The notes below the pieces were generated by a model. It made no database searches. It was not told where the DNA came from and was given only the letters and a program-made list of their open reading frames with translations. 64,000 nucleotides of DNA, from NCBI RefSeq assembly GCF_000430005.1, contig NZ_AUCY01000016.1, positions 1 to 64,000 on the forward strand, written 5' to 3'. The position numbers and the translations under genes are program-made. Source of the DNA: Desulfovibrio cuneatus DSM 11391. GTDB taxonomy: Bacteria > Desulfobacterota > Desulfovibrionia > Desulfovibrionales > Desulfovibrionaceae. Of the stretch, positions 52,846-62,100 are shown one piece after another. Each line of letters opens with the position of its first letter. Position 1 is the stretch's first letter.

Positions 52846-53507
52846 GACTGCAACCCTTCCAGTACTTGGGCGCTTTGTGCCACCCAGCCAAAAATGCCCC
52901 CCTGAGCCTTGATCATTTCCAGCCCAACGCGCTGAAATTCAGGGAAATACGAGCCTGTGGCGTCGGCAACCACCAGGCACTCAAAGCCACGGTCGTTGGC
53001 TTCACGCACGGTGGTGTTCACGCACACTTCCGTGGTGACCCCGGTGACAATAAGGTACTTGATGCCACGCTGGCGCAGAATATGCTCCAGGTCTGTGGCG
53101 TAAAAAGCACCTTTGCCGGGCTTGTCAATAATGTGTTCCCCGGCAATGGGGTACAGTTCCGGAATAATATCCTGGCCTTCTTCCCCGCGCACCAGAATGC
53201 GCCCCATGGGGCCAGCGTCGCCAATGGTTTTCTGGCCTTTGCCTCGCACTTTTTTACTCAAGGGTAAATCAAGCAGGCTGGCGTTGTGCCCTTCACGGGT
53301 ATGCACCACCAAAAGGCCATGCTTACGGGCTGCTTCCAGCAATTTCTTGTTGGGTTCAATGGTGGAACGCAGCAGGGAAACGTCGTTGCCAAGCATGGCA
53401 CCAAAGCCGCCGGGTTCCAAAAAGTCACGTTGCATATCAATAATAACCAGGGCTGTTTCAGCCGGGGAAAATTCAAACGCATAGGGTTCCGCAGTGATTG
53501 TTTTCAT
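52842..53507 (-). CDS. isochorismatase-fold cysteine amidohydrolase (biuret/ureidoacrylate hydrolase-like)
   Basis: 221 residues. Catalytic triad of the cysteine hydrolase family: Asp in LVIIDMQRDFLEPGG, Lys in DKPGKGAFYATDLE, and Cys in IVTGVTTEVCVNTTVREAND, with the cis-peptide VT before it. This set and the TTEVCV pattern are close to biuret amidohydrolase and RutB-type ureido hydrolases rather than to isochorismatase. It would release ammonia or a carbamoyl unit from a ureide in the cytoplasm. SD AAAGGAG lies before ATG 53507. It is the first enzyme after repeat copy G and is coupled to fdrA. Confidence 0.85.
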   Translation of the reverse strand: MKTITAEPYAFEFSPAETALVIIDMQRDFLEPGGFGAMLGNDVSLLRSTIEPNKKLLEAARKHGLLVVHTREGHNASLLDLPLSKKVRGKGQKTIGDAGPMGRILVRGEEGQDIIPELYPIAGEHIIDKPGKGAFYATDLEHILRQRGIKYLIVTGVTTEVCVNTTVREANDRGFECLVVADATGSYFPEFQRVGLEMIKAQGGIFGWVAQSAQVLEGLQS

Positions 53508-53529
53508 TGCTGTTCTCCTTTAAAATTGT

Positions 53530-53716
53530 TGCATTTTACTTGGGAAGGCTCTGCCTCCCCAAACCCCTCCGCCAAGGGCATGATGCCCTTGGAACCCGCA
53601 TCAGCGTTCACGTTCCCGCTTCGCGAAAACGTGAACGCAAATGGAGGATCAAGGGGCATTATGCCCCTTGAGGGGCTGGAGGATCGGGTACACAGGCCCT
53701 GAGCAGCGTCCCCCAA
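53530..53716. repeat. family-1 hairpin-mosaic element, copy G, inside the ureide operon
   Basis: Contains three hairpins in a row: CCAAGGGCA/TGCCCTTGG (53572-53592), a central GCGTTCACGTT (53604-53614) with AACGTGAACGC (53628-53638), and TCAAGGGGCA/TGCCCCTTGA (53649-53671). It ends CAGCGTCCCCCAATAAAA, the family end. It interrupts the spacing between two genes of one operon. Confidence 0.85.
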
Positions 53717-53749
53717 TAAAAGTCAATAAAATTCCCTGCGCAATACTAT

Positions 53750-54121
53750 CTATTCCTTGGTTGCCATGTATTCGCGCCAGCCGCCAAAGCTGGAAATGTC
53801 CGGGTGTTTCACGGCTTCTTCTTTGGGGAACAGAATGCCGTCCACCACGCGCCCGTCTTCCAGGTGCACTGGCCCGCAATACAGGTGTGGGGGTTCGCCT
53901 GCTTCCACACGCTGCCAAATTGCATCGCTCATGCAGTACATTTCACCGGGCACGACAATGCCGCCTTCTTCCACTGCATACATACCGGGGTGCACATCAC
54001 CAATGGTGTGAATGCGGTACATGGGCTTTGTCTTGAATTCACCAAGAAATTCTGCGCCATCAAGGTTCTTGTTCAGCTTCAGGCCGCGCATCAGGGTTCC
54101 GTTTACAAACAACGTTTTCAT
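53750..54121 (-). CDS. stand-alone allophanate hydrolase C-terminal domain-like protein
   Basis: 123 residues: MKTLFVNGTLMRGLKLNKNL, AEFLGEFKTKPMYRIHTIGD, GGIVVPGEMYCM, and the diagnostic ending DGILFPKEEAVKHPDISSFG then GWREYMA. This matches the C-terminal domain of allophanate hydrolases (AtzF/DUR1-type, with a gamma-glutamylcyclotransferase-like fold), here without the amidase domain. In AtzF this domain acts on the intermediate left by the amidase. It overlaps the permease gene by 4 nt, tying it to ureide transport. Function as a separate protein is unknown to me. Confidence 0.8.
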   Translation of the reverse strand: MKTLFVNGTLMRGLKLNKNLDGAEFLGEFKTKPMYRIHTIGDVHPGMYAVEEGGIVVPGEMYCMSDAIWQRVEAGEPPHLYCGPVHLEDGRVVDGILFPKEEAVKHPDISSFGGWREYMATKE

Positions 54122-55686
54122 ATATGTTCTTCCTCGCTATCCACCGGTGTCCAGTCCAGTGGTTCTTTTTGTTTCATGGCAATAAAAGCAAAGGTCAAGG
54201 CCATCATGGTATAGCCCATGGTAACAGGGGGGGTGGCGTTAAGCGCCAGGTGGGAACCGTGAATAAAGCCCACAAAGGAAAGGGCCGCAGCCACGCCAGA
54301 ATACACAGCCGCCCAGTTATACCGTTTTTCAATAACAAACACGGCAATGGCACCCAGCATAAGGCCCGCCAGCACTGCGCCGCCGCCCAGGTGTTCCATG
54401 CCGTAATACAACACGTTGGCAGAAGCGAGCTTGGCTGCGCCAATGCTTTCCACGGTGGCACCAGCAGCGGCAAGGGTGCCGTCCACCTGGCCTTTGGCCC
54501 ATTCAGATATATTGGGGATAAGTGCCAGAATAATGGCTGGGGCATGCTTGCGCGGTGTGGCCTGAAAAGCCTGCGCCCCAATAATAAGGCCGATAAACAG
54601 CAAAATGGGCAAAATGGCTACCAGCGGCACCATGGCAAGCAGGAAGGCGGCAAGACCAAGGAAGCACACCAGCATAATGGAAATGCCTGTGACCATGGAA
54701 TAACCAATGCGCCCGCCCACAGCTTTCCAGCCGGGGTGCCCAATGTACACAGCAGGGGGGAAGGGGGACCCCAAGAACACGCCCACAATAGCCCCGGTGC
54801 CATCTGCCAGCAACACTTTGCGCAGGTTGAAGTTGTCGCCTGCGGCCGCAGCAGATTCCACGTTGTTCATGGCTTCAGTAAAGTTGTAAATACCCAGGGG
54901 AATGGCGGTTACCAGCAACGGCCACAAGTCGCTCAAGGGAATGCTGATCACGTCGGAAGAAAAGGAAGGCAGGTTAATGCTGATGTGCTTCATGGCCTCG
55001 CCCACCTTGGTAGGCACCATAATGTCGCTATAGCCAAGGAAGGTCGCTCCCCAGGCCAGCACACTGCCCACCAGCACCACCATAAGGCCACCCGGGATAT
55101 TGAAGGGCATACGTACATTGCCCATCCAGGAAAGCATGATAATGGCAAAGCAGATAAGGGCTATCCATGGTTCCTGAAACATCTGGAAAGCCGGGCGCAT
55201 GGAAATGAAAGCCACGGAAACCCCGGCAAGGGTGCCCAGCATGGCAGCACGCGGTGTGTACTTACGAATGGTGGGGCCAACAAACACGCCGCACAGTACA
55301 ATAATACCGGTGATCATGGCCCACACAAGGCCAAGCCGCCAGGAAAGAATGGGGTCGCCTGTGCGCAGGTAGGTGGGTAGCATAACCAGAAACACCACAA
55401 TAAACATTTGCGGCACACTGGGGCCGTACGGCAGGGCCGTTACGGTGTCGCGCCCTTCACGTTTGGCCAGGTCCCAGGCAAGCCAGGCATAAAACAGGTT
55501 GCCAAGGGGCAAGGCAATGCCCAGGGCAGGCAAAATACGACCGAACACAATGTTTTCCGGCAGGCCAACCACCCCAAGGGCAAGACCTGTAAGGACCAGA
55601 GTATTCAACAGGACGTTGGTGAACAGCCCGGAAAAGGCATTCAAATCTCCAGCGCCCCACAATGACGGTTTAAACGTTGAAGCCAT
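54118..55686 (-). CDS. NCS2-like permease (xanthine/uracil/ureide type)
   Basis: 522 residues, about 12-14 membrane spans. Recognisable NCS2/AzgA-like features: LPLGNLFYAWLAWDLAKREG, ALPYGPSVPQMFIVVFL, the helix with IYNFTEAMNNVESAAAAGDN, then LLADGTGAIVGVFLGSPFPP-AVYIGHPGWKAVGGRIGYS, corresponding to the substrate-binding TM8/TM10 regions. It would import a nucleobase or ureide by ion symport. SD GGAGG lies 7 nt before ATG 55686. First gene of the operon, with promoter and palindrome directly upstream; the next gene overlaps its end. Confidence 0.87.
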   Translation of the reverse strand: MASTFKPSLWGAGDLNAFSGLFTNVLLNTLVLTGLALGVVGLPENIVFGRILPALGIALPLGNLFYAWLAWDLAKREGRDTVTALPYGPSVPQMFIVVFLVMLPTYLRTGDPILSWRLGLVWAMITGIIVLCGVFVGPTIRKYTPRAAMLGTLAGVSVAFISMRPAFQMFQEPWIALICFAIIMLSWMGNVRMPFNIPGGLMVVLVGSVLAWGATFLGYSDIMVPTKVGEAMKHISINLPSFSSDVISIPLSDLWPLLVTAIPLGIYNFTEAMNNVESAAAAGDNFNLRKVLLADGTGAIVGVFLGSPFPPAVYIGHPGWKAVGGRIGYSMVTGISIMLVCFLGLAAFLLAMVPLVAILPILLFIGLIIGAQAFQATPRKHAPAIILALIPNISEWAKGQVDGTLAAAGATVESIGAAKLASANVLYYGMEHLGGGAVLAGLMLGAIAVFVIEKRYNWAAVYSGVAAALSFVGFIHGSHLALNATPPVTMGYTMMALTFAFIAMKQKEPLDWTPVDSEEEHI

Positions 55687-55727
55687 GGTGAACCTCCGTT
55701 GTGGCGAATTGCCATTTTGTATTTCTT

Positions 55728-55756
55728 TTTGTATTCATCGTTGTATACAATGTCAA
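55728..55756 (-). promoter_or_regulatory. promoter of the ureide operon with GntR-type operator in the spacer
   Basis: On the minus strand: -35 TTGACA (55756-55751), a 17-nt spacer, -10 TACAAA (55733-55728). The perfect palindrome TTGTATACAA occupies 55741-55750, directly after the -35 box. FCD-type GntR regulators commonly bind TTGT-N-ACAA-like palindromes, so a repressor here would block polymerase. The -35 match is perfect, the -10 four of six. Confidence 0.65.
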
Positions 55757-55956
55757 GAAGAAACAGAAAACCTCTGTATTCCCTTCAGGTTATTCTGCAA
55801 AAAAGCATTGTGCCACAATAAATTGAAGTACCATTGAACACAACGTTGCGTGGTATGCATAGCCCCCAGAGGGTACTTTTTAAACTTGCACGCCCACCTA
55901 GTTGCCACCCGCTTTTCTTCTGGTCATAGCTCGGCACTTCTGGCACCATACAGGGC

Positions 55957-57531
55957 ATGCAATACAATTACTCCCCGCGCATCCATTACTTTTTGCGCTT
56001 CATCATCGGCGGTCTTGTGCTTGGGCTTTTGTGTGCCGTTATCTTCACCAGCCTGTTCTTTACCCACGACCATATTCAGGCGGCTGTTCTTCTTGTGCAA
56101 AGCAACGTTGTAGGATTTGTCGGGCACTATTACCGCGTAGGCATTGCTCTGTATGTGCTGTTCGTCGGCTCCATCATTTTTCTGGAAAACAAAAACCCGG
56201 ACAGTACCATGGCCTGGCTTGTGGTGCTTGCCCTGCTCCCAGTTTTAGGCTTACTGTGCTATTGGGTTATTGGCCCTGACCTGCGTTATTATAGCCGTAA
56301 AAAACAGCTTGCAGCACCCGGCGGAAAAAAGGCAAAACATGCCCAAGCCGAAGAATACAAGCGCTCTTTGGGCAATAAAACGGCTGCCCTTATTTACGGC
56401 AGCTCCCTTGCCCCAGTGCATGCAAACTGCCGGGTAACCCTGCTTGTAGACGGGAAAGAAACGTACGACGCCATGCTGGAAAAAATACAGCAGGCCAAAG
56501 AATATGTGCTGTTTCAAACCTTTATTATTGCCAACGACGCCATTGGCGAAACCTTTAAAAAGGCCTTGGCCCAGAAAGCGCGGGAAGGCCTGACCGTGTG
56601 CTTGCTATACGATGCTGTGGGCAGTTGGAAAATTAGCCGCAAGTCGGTGGAAGAACTGCGCAAGGTTGGGGTGTTTGTGCAGGCCTTTCTGCCTGTGGCC
56701 TTCCCCATGCTGCGCGGAGCCAACTACCGAAACCACCGTAAAACACTGCTGGTGGACAATGAATTTGGCTTTATGGGCGGCGTCAATATTCGTGAATATT
56801 ACCTGCAAAACAATGGGGGGCAACTGCCCTGGCGGGATACGCACTGTATGCTGCAAGGCACCGCGGTGCACAACCTTGTGGAAACCTTTGTGGAAGACCT
56901 TACCCTGTGCGGTGCCCCCCCTGCCCTGCTCAAGAAAATTACCCAAAGCACGCAGCGCCAGCAAAACAACACCCCCGGTACAAGCCAGGTGCAAATAGCC
57001 CACAGTGGCCCCAATAGCCATTGGGATTGTATTAAAAAAGCCTATTTTTCCCTGTTTACCAGTGCCACAAAAAATTTATGGATAACATCCCCCTACCTTA
57101 TTCCCGGTACAGCCTTGCAAGAAGCGTTGTGTACTGCCGCCTTACGCGGGGTGGACGTGCGCATTCTTATTCCCGGCGAACCCGACCACCCCATGGTGTT
57201 CTGGGCCAGCCTGCATTCCTGCGAAGAACTGTTGCGGGCCGGGGTGCGCATTTACCAATATCCCCCCAACCGCTTTATTCACGCCAAAACAATTGTATGT
57301 GATTCTGCCGTGTACTCTGTTGGCACAGCGAACCTTGACACACGCAGCCTGAGCATTAACTTCGAATCACAAACATTCATGTACGATGCAGACCTTGCCA
57401 AACAAGGGGAACAGCTTTTTCTTGCAGATATTGCCAACGCCAAACAACTGCACTTTGCCCAGTGGACAAAACGCCCGTTATGGCACAAAGTTCTGGAAAA
57501 CATTGGCAAGCTCATTTCGCCCATGGCGTAA
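55957..57531 (+). CDS. cls: cardiolipin synthase (phospholipase D family)
   Basis: 524 residues. Three hydrophobic segments at the N-terminus (about 12-32, 55-75 and 84-104) anchor it in the inner membrane. Two HKD motifs: NHRKTLLVDNEFGFMGG and FIHAKTIVCDSAVYSVGTAN, each HxKx4D. It condenses two phosphatidylglycerols to cardiolipin and glycerol. Length is slightly above the usual 480-510. No SD is strong before ATG 55957. The lipoprotein gene follows by 40 nt. Confidence 0.94.
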   Translation: MQYNYSPRIHYFLRFIIGGLVLGLLCAVIFTSLFFTHDHIQAAVLLVQSNVVGFVGHYYRVGIALYVLFVGSIIFLENKNPDSTMAWLVVLALLPVLGLLCYWVIGPDLRYYSRKKQLAAPGGKKAKHAQAEEYKRSLGNKTAALIYGSSLAPVHANCRVTLLVDGKETYDAMLEKIQQAKEYVLFQTFIIANDAIGETFKKALAQKAREGLTVCLLYDAVGSWKISRKSVEELRKVGVFVQAFLPVAFPMLRGANYRNHRKTLLVDNEFGFMGGVNIREYYLQNNGGQLPWRDTHCMLQGTAVHNLVETFVEDLTLCGAPPALLKKITQSTQRQQNNTPGTSQVQIAHSGPNSHWDCIKKAYFSLFTSATKNLWITSPYLIPGTALQEALCTAALRGVDVRILIPGEPDHPMVFWASLHSCEELLRAGVRIYQYPPNRFIHAKTIVCDSAVYSVGTANLDTRSLSINFESQTFMYDADLAKQGEQLFLADIANAKQLHFAQWTKRPLWHKVLENIGKLISPMA

Positions 57532-57571
57532 CCAATGGGCCAGACTCCACTGTTACTATAAAGAAGGTTCT

Positions 57572-57865
57572 ATGCGTCAGTTCTTTCTCATTCTATGCAG
57601 CACGCTTCTGTTGCTTGCAGCATGTTCCCCGGCTCCCCAAAACGCTACCAGTTCAATGCAAAACCGGGAAAATGCACCGGCCCAGCAGCAAGCAGGGCTT
57701 GCCAACCCGGCTTCCGTGTATTGCCAGCAGCTAGGGGGCACCTCCATTCCGGTGGAAACACCCGAAGGCATTTATAGCAAATGCCGCCTGCCCAGCGGTG
57801 AAATTATTGAAGAGTGGGTTCTGTACCGCCGCAACCACCCTGCCACCAATGGCACAACGCAGTAA
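57572..57865 (+). CDS. DUF333-domain lipoprotein
   Basis: 97 residues from ATG 57572 (AAGAAGG upstream). Lipobox LLAAC with Cys18, then a Gln/Asn-rich linker and the DUF333 domain NPASVYCQQLGGTSIPVETP-EGIYSKCRLPSGEIIEEWVL-YRR, with its paired cysteines. DUF333 proteins are often labelled putative hemolysin without evidence. It is probably transcribed with cls. Confidence 0.85.
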   Translation: MRQFFLILCSTLLLLAACSPAPQNATSSMQNRENAPAQQQAGLANPASVYCQQLGGTSIPVETPEGIYSKCRLPSGEIIEEWVLYRRNHPATNGTTQ

Positions 57866-58089
57866 GTTTCCGCACTCGCCGCCGCAGCCTTTGGCACTCA
57901 TCAAAAATTGCGGCGCAGCACCGCACAGGCCCTACGCCGCCACATCTTTGCTCCACCTCTACTACCGCGTACACTCCACCCTGCGGGGGCTCGTCTTTCT
58001 TGTTCTTGCTCTCGTCAGTACCACTGCCAACATCCCCTTGCGCCTTGCGCTCTAATTCTTCCAGGGCAGCGGCCTCGGCTATACCTTCC

Positions 58090-58842
58090 CTATAGCGCAC
58101 TCTCCGGGGCAACGGGGGTCTCCGCAGGGACAAAAACGTCATTTTCAAAATACCCGGTGCTGCAATTGCCCTGGTCGTAGCCAACAACAATCCCTTTGAG
58201 AAAAGACAGGCTGTAATGGCACGTGTAATAATAATCATCAAGAGCTTCACTGCGCAGCACAGTGCGCGAATAGGTTTTTATGACCTTGCCATTATGCAGC
58301 GTTTCACTGCTTGTGAGTTTTTTCATGTCTACATACACTTGTTCTTCCGTCTTCCCAACGTAAGTAGACAGCCAGTCTGCAAAAGAGGCTTTGCGCCTCA
58401 TCCCGCTTGCGGCTTTGCCCTGCGGCTTGATTTGGTTGACAACACGGGCAAAAGCTGCGGGAATCACATGGTTAGGTACAGGAGCAGAGGCAGCCACTTC
58501 GCCATAGGCTTTGTTGCCCACGCCTGCGGGGCAGTTGGTGGACCAGCCTTCAATAACATTGGGGGCGCTGTTGGCAAAGGCAAAGGCCACTTTACAATCT
58601 GTGGTTTCCTTAGGGGCCTTCCAGCGCAGAACAGTGTAGCCTGGGTATGTTGTTACCGTGTCAACTGGCGCACCAAACGTTTTTTTAAGCCAGGCCAAAT
58701 CTTTGGTACGCAATATTGTGTCCAGTTCATCGGCAATGGTTTTGTAACGCATACCATTTGCCGGTGCTGCCATGGCTGCACCAGCCAGCATCAGCGTAGA
58801 AAGAACAGCAAGTGCCACTAAGGCTTGAAGTGTAAAACGCAT
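58090..58842 (-). CDS. secreted hypothetical protein, 250 aa
   Basis: Start ATG 58842 with AAAGGAA 6 nt upstream. Signal peptide MRFTLQALVALAVLSTLMLA-GAAMAA. The mature part starts GMRYKTIADELDTILRTKDL and continues with WLKKTFGAPVDTVTTYPGYT, then Cys residues near 83, 102 and late (YTCHYSLSF, GNCSTGYF) that may pair in the periplasm. No family recognised. Past its stop codon, a second frame on the same strand keeps coding-like composition toward 57890, so the C-terminus may be affected by a frameshift. Confidence 0.7.
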   Translation of the reverse strand: MRFTLQALVALAVLSTLMLAGAAMAAPANGMRYKTIADELDTILRTKDLAWLKKTFGAPVDTVTTYPGYTVLRWKAPKETTDCKVAFAFANSAPNVIEGWSTNCPAGVGNKAYGEVAASAPVPNHVIPAAFARVVNQIKPQGKAASGMRRKASFADWLSTYVGKTEEQVYVDMKKLTSSETLHNGKVIKTYSRTVLRSEALDDYYYTCHYSLSFLKGIVVGYDQGNCSTGYFENDVFVPAETPVAPESAL

Positions 58843-59103
58843 GTTTATTCCTTTATGGGGGGGTGTAGCCGTTATTGCCCTGGCTACTACTTGAGGGTAA
58901 CAGCAATGAACCTGTGCACACTCATGGCATGGCAAGGCTGCCACAGTAAGCTTGCGCCGCCATGGTGTAAATCTATAGCAATTCAACCCGCATGGCAAAT
59001 GTCTCATGCAGGTAATGGGCTTGCAGCACATACTATCGCCGCAGATAGGCTTGAAACTGCCTTGTTGTCCCAAATTTTATTGACACACTTTTCTACAAAT
59101 CTA

Positions 59104-59132
59104 TTGCAAAAAAAATTAAATGTGCTTATAAA
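59104..59132 (+). promoter_or_regulatory. probable sigma-70 promoter of the adhesin gene
   Basis: TTGCAA (59104-59109), 17-nt spacer, TATAAA (59127-59132), in an AT-rich stretch within the 337-nt gap 58843-59179. The expected transcript leader is about 40 nt. The rest of that gap shows no gene. Confidence 0.5.
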
Positions 59133-59179
59133 AACTATACAGATGTATATGCACATTTTACTATCCAAGTGAGATTATC

Positions 59180-62100
59180 ATGGAAGCCCAAACAAACTCG
59201 GCATCTTTCGTTCTTGTTACTGCCCCCAAGGCGGGCGAAAATGTTGTTTTGGAACGCCCCCAAACACATACCTATAAATTGGCTATGGACTTTACCTCTG
59301 CCAGCTTTGTGCGCAGCGAAAATAACCTTGTTATTGAAACTGACCAGGGCGGCAAAGTTACTCTTACCGATTACTTTGTGGTGGGTGAGGGAAGCCAGTT
59401 GCCAGATTTTGTGCTTGCAGACGGACAAACCGTAGCTGGCAGTGATTTTTTGCGGGCACAGTCGCCTGACATGGACATTGCAACAGCCGCAGGCCCTTCG
59501 GCTGCTTCCCAAAGCAGCGGCCTTGGCGACTATGATGCTGATGCTGGCAACCTGCTTTCCGGTGTAGACCGCCTGGGCAGCCTTACCGGGCAAACGGATG
59601 CCACCGCCAGCGCACGCCTTGCAACCGCCACAGGCGAAGGGTTGTTACAGCCAACTGCCACAACAGAAGATGCACCAACCCCTACACCAGGCCCTACACC
59701 CGGCCCTACACCCGGCCCTACACCCGGCCCGACACCCGGCCCTACACCAGTGCCCCCCCCACCTGCCATTGAAGGCCGCGCCGTGCTGTTTAAAACAGAT
59801 GCCGACGCAGGAGAAAGCGTAAACTTCCGCCTGGTTGGAGAAAACGGGAATACAGTGGACCCCAATGCCGCGGTGACCATTACCGACAAAAACGGCTATT
59901 TCATTCTGCCCCCGACCATGAACGCAGACGGCAGCCTTACCCTGAGCCTTTCTCCGGCTGGTATTGCGGCCCTTGCAGCTTCCGGCGGTGCCAACATTTA
60001 TGACTACCTGACCATTACTGTAGACGGCCACACTTACACCATGCAGGTTGTGGTAAACCAGGACGGCCAATACGATTCTGCCACCGAAGACGCCCTGCTG
60101 CCCGAAGGGTACACCATGGCAGACTCCAGCCGGGAATGGCAAACTGAATCCGGCGGTAAAGGTTCCGGCACCCGCGCAGACAGCGCAGGCGCTAACGAAA
60201 TTTGGTATTCCGCAAAAGCAGGCGACGCCCTGGTGTTTCAGGGCACACTGAACACGGGCGACGGTGCAGACTCCATTCACATTCAAGGCAACGACAAAGC
60301 CCTGCAAGACGCATCTATTACTGCTGGTGCAGGCGCTGATGTTGTGGATATTACAGGCAGTGTCAATACCAGCACCGTGGACCTTGGCGCTGGCGACAAC
60401 TCCCTGACCATAAACGGTGCAGTGCTTGCCAGCTCTGCCATAAAAGCTGGTGCAGGCGCTGATGTTGTGGATATTACAGGCAGTGTCAATACCAGCACCG
60501 TGGACCTTGGCGCTGGCGACAACTCCCTGACCATAAACGGTGCAGTGCTTGCCAGCTCTGCCATAAAAGCCGATGCAGGCAACGACACGGTTTCCATTAC
60601 AGGCGACCTGGACAAACTTTCCAGGGTTACTCTTGGCGAAGGAAACAACGCCCTGACAGTTGGCGGCATTTCCAGCGGCACCATCACCGCTGGCAGCGGC
60701 AACGATGCCCTGAACATTACCACCCTCAATTCTGGCACTGTCAATTCTGGCGCAGGTGACGACTCCATTACTCTTGGCAGCACAACAGGCGGCAGCCTCA
60801 ACACAGGGGAAGGGGCTGACAGTGTTACCATAGCAGGAACTGCCGCAGGCACCATTAACCTTGGCAATGGAGATAACGCCCTGACCATTGGAGGCAACTC
60901 CGTTGCAGCAATCATCGCTGGCACAGATAATGATTCTGTTACCATTCAGGGTTACTCCGGCAACATCATGAACCTTGGCGACGGAGACAACCAAATTACC
61001 GTTACTGGTTCTGTCTCTGACGACATCACAACTGGAACAGGGAAAGACACTCTTACTCTTGCCGTGTTAAGCACTGGAGTGGTGAACACCGGGGCTGGAG
61101 ACGATGCAATATCTATTACAGATATATTTCCCGGTGCCACACTCAAAGCAGGAGAAGGAAATGACAGCGTAACCGTAGCTGGCATTTCTTATGGTGGCAC
61201 CATTGACCTTGGCAATGGTGACAACACCCTGCTTATGAAAAAAGATTCCAAAACAAATATCACCGCCCTGGAAGGTGACGACACTGTAACGATTCTTGGT
61301 AGTGTTACAAAAGCCACTTCTACTATTGACCTTGGCAACGGGAACAACACACTAACCATTGGTGGCAGTTCTACTGGTGCCGTCACCACTGGCAGCGGTA
61401 GTGACAACATTAAGGTCTATAACAACACTGGCACCATTAATGCCGGGGCTGGTAATGATACCGTTGTGGTAAGCGCCTACAACCAAGGCACCGTTAACCT
61501 TGGTGAAGGCAACAACGAACTCTATGTATACACCGCTTCCACTGGCACAATTACCGCAGGCAGTGGCAACGACAAAGTATATATTGCCACCGGCAACACC
61601 TCAGGCACCATCAACCTGGGTGACGGCGAAAACACGTTGAGCATGTCTGGCAATAGCAGTGCCAACATCACTACGGGAATGGGCAATGATTCGGTGGATA
61701 TCAGCGGCTCTTCCAGCAATGTCATTACCCTGGGTGAAGGCAACAATACGTTGAACATTGGTAGAGGGGCCAGCATTACAGGTGTTTCCACCGGGTCCAT
61801 AACCAGCGGCAGCGGCAACGATTCCGTTACCATTTTTGGCGAAGGCATCACCACAGGCAGCATGAACCTAGGGGACGGCGCAAACCAGCTTACCATAAAA
61901 GGCACAGTTAAAGCCAACGTCACCACAGGCAGCGGCAATGACAGCCTGAACATTGCCTCCCTCGCTTCCGGTACGGTTGATGCTGGTGCAGGTAATGATT
62001 CCATTGCCCTTGGCAGCATGACAGGTGGCACCCTGAACGCGGGCGAAGGTGATGACAGCGTGGCCGTGGCAGGCACTGCCACAGGCACCATTAACCTTGG

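Noticed and set aside
59681-59750. CRISPR-like short direct repeats
   Set aside because: The 12-bp units have no spacers and encode an in-frame Pro-Thr-Gly linker.
59645-60994. 449-codon open frame on the minus strand
   Set aside because: Also a shadow of the adhesin repeats; it has no SD and no recognisable domain.
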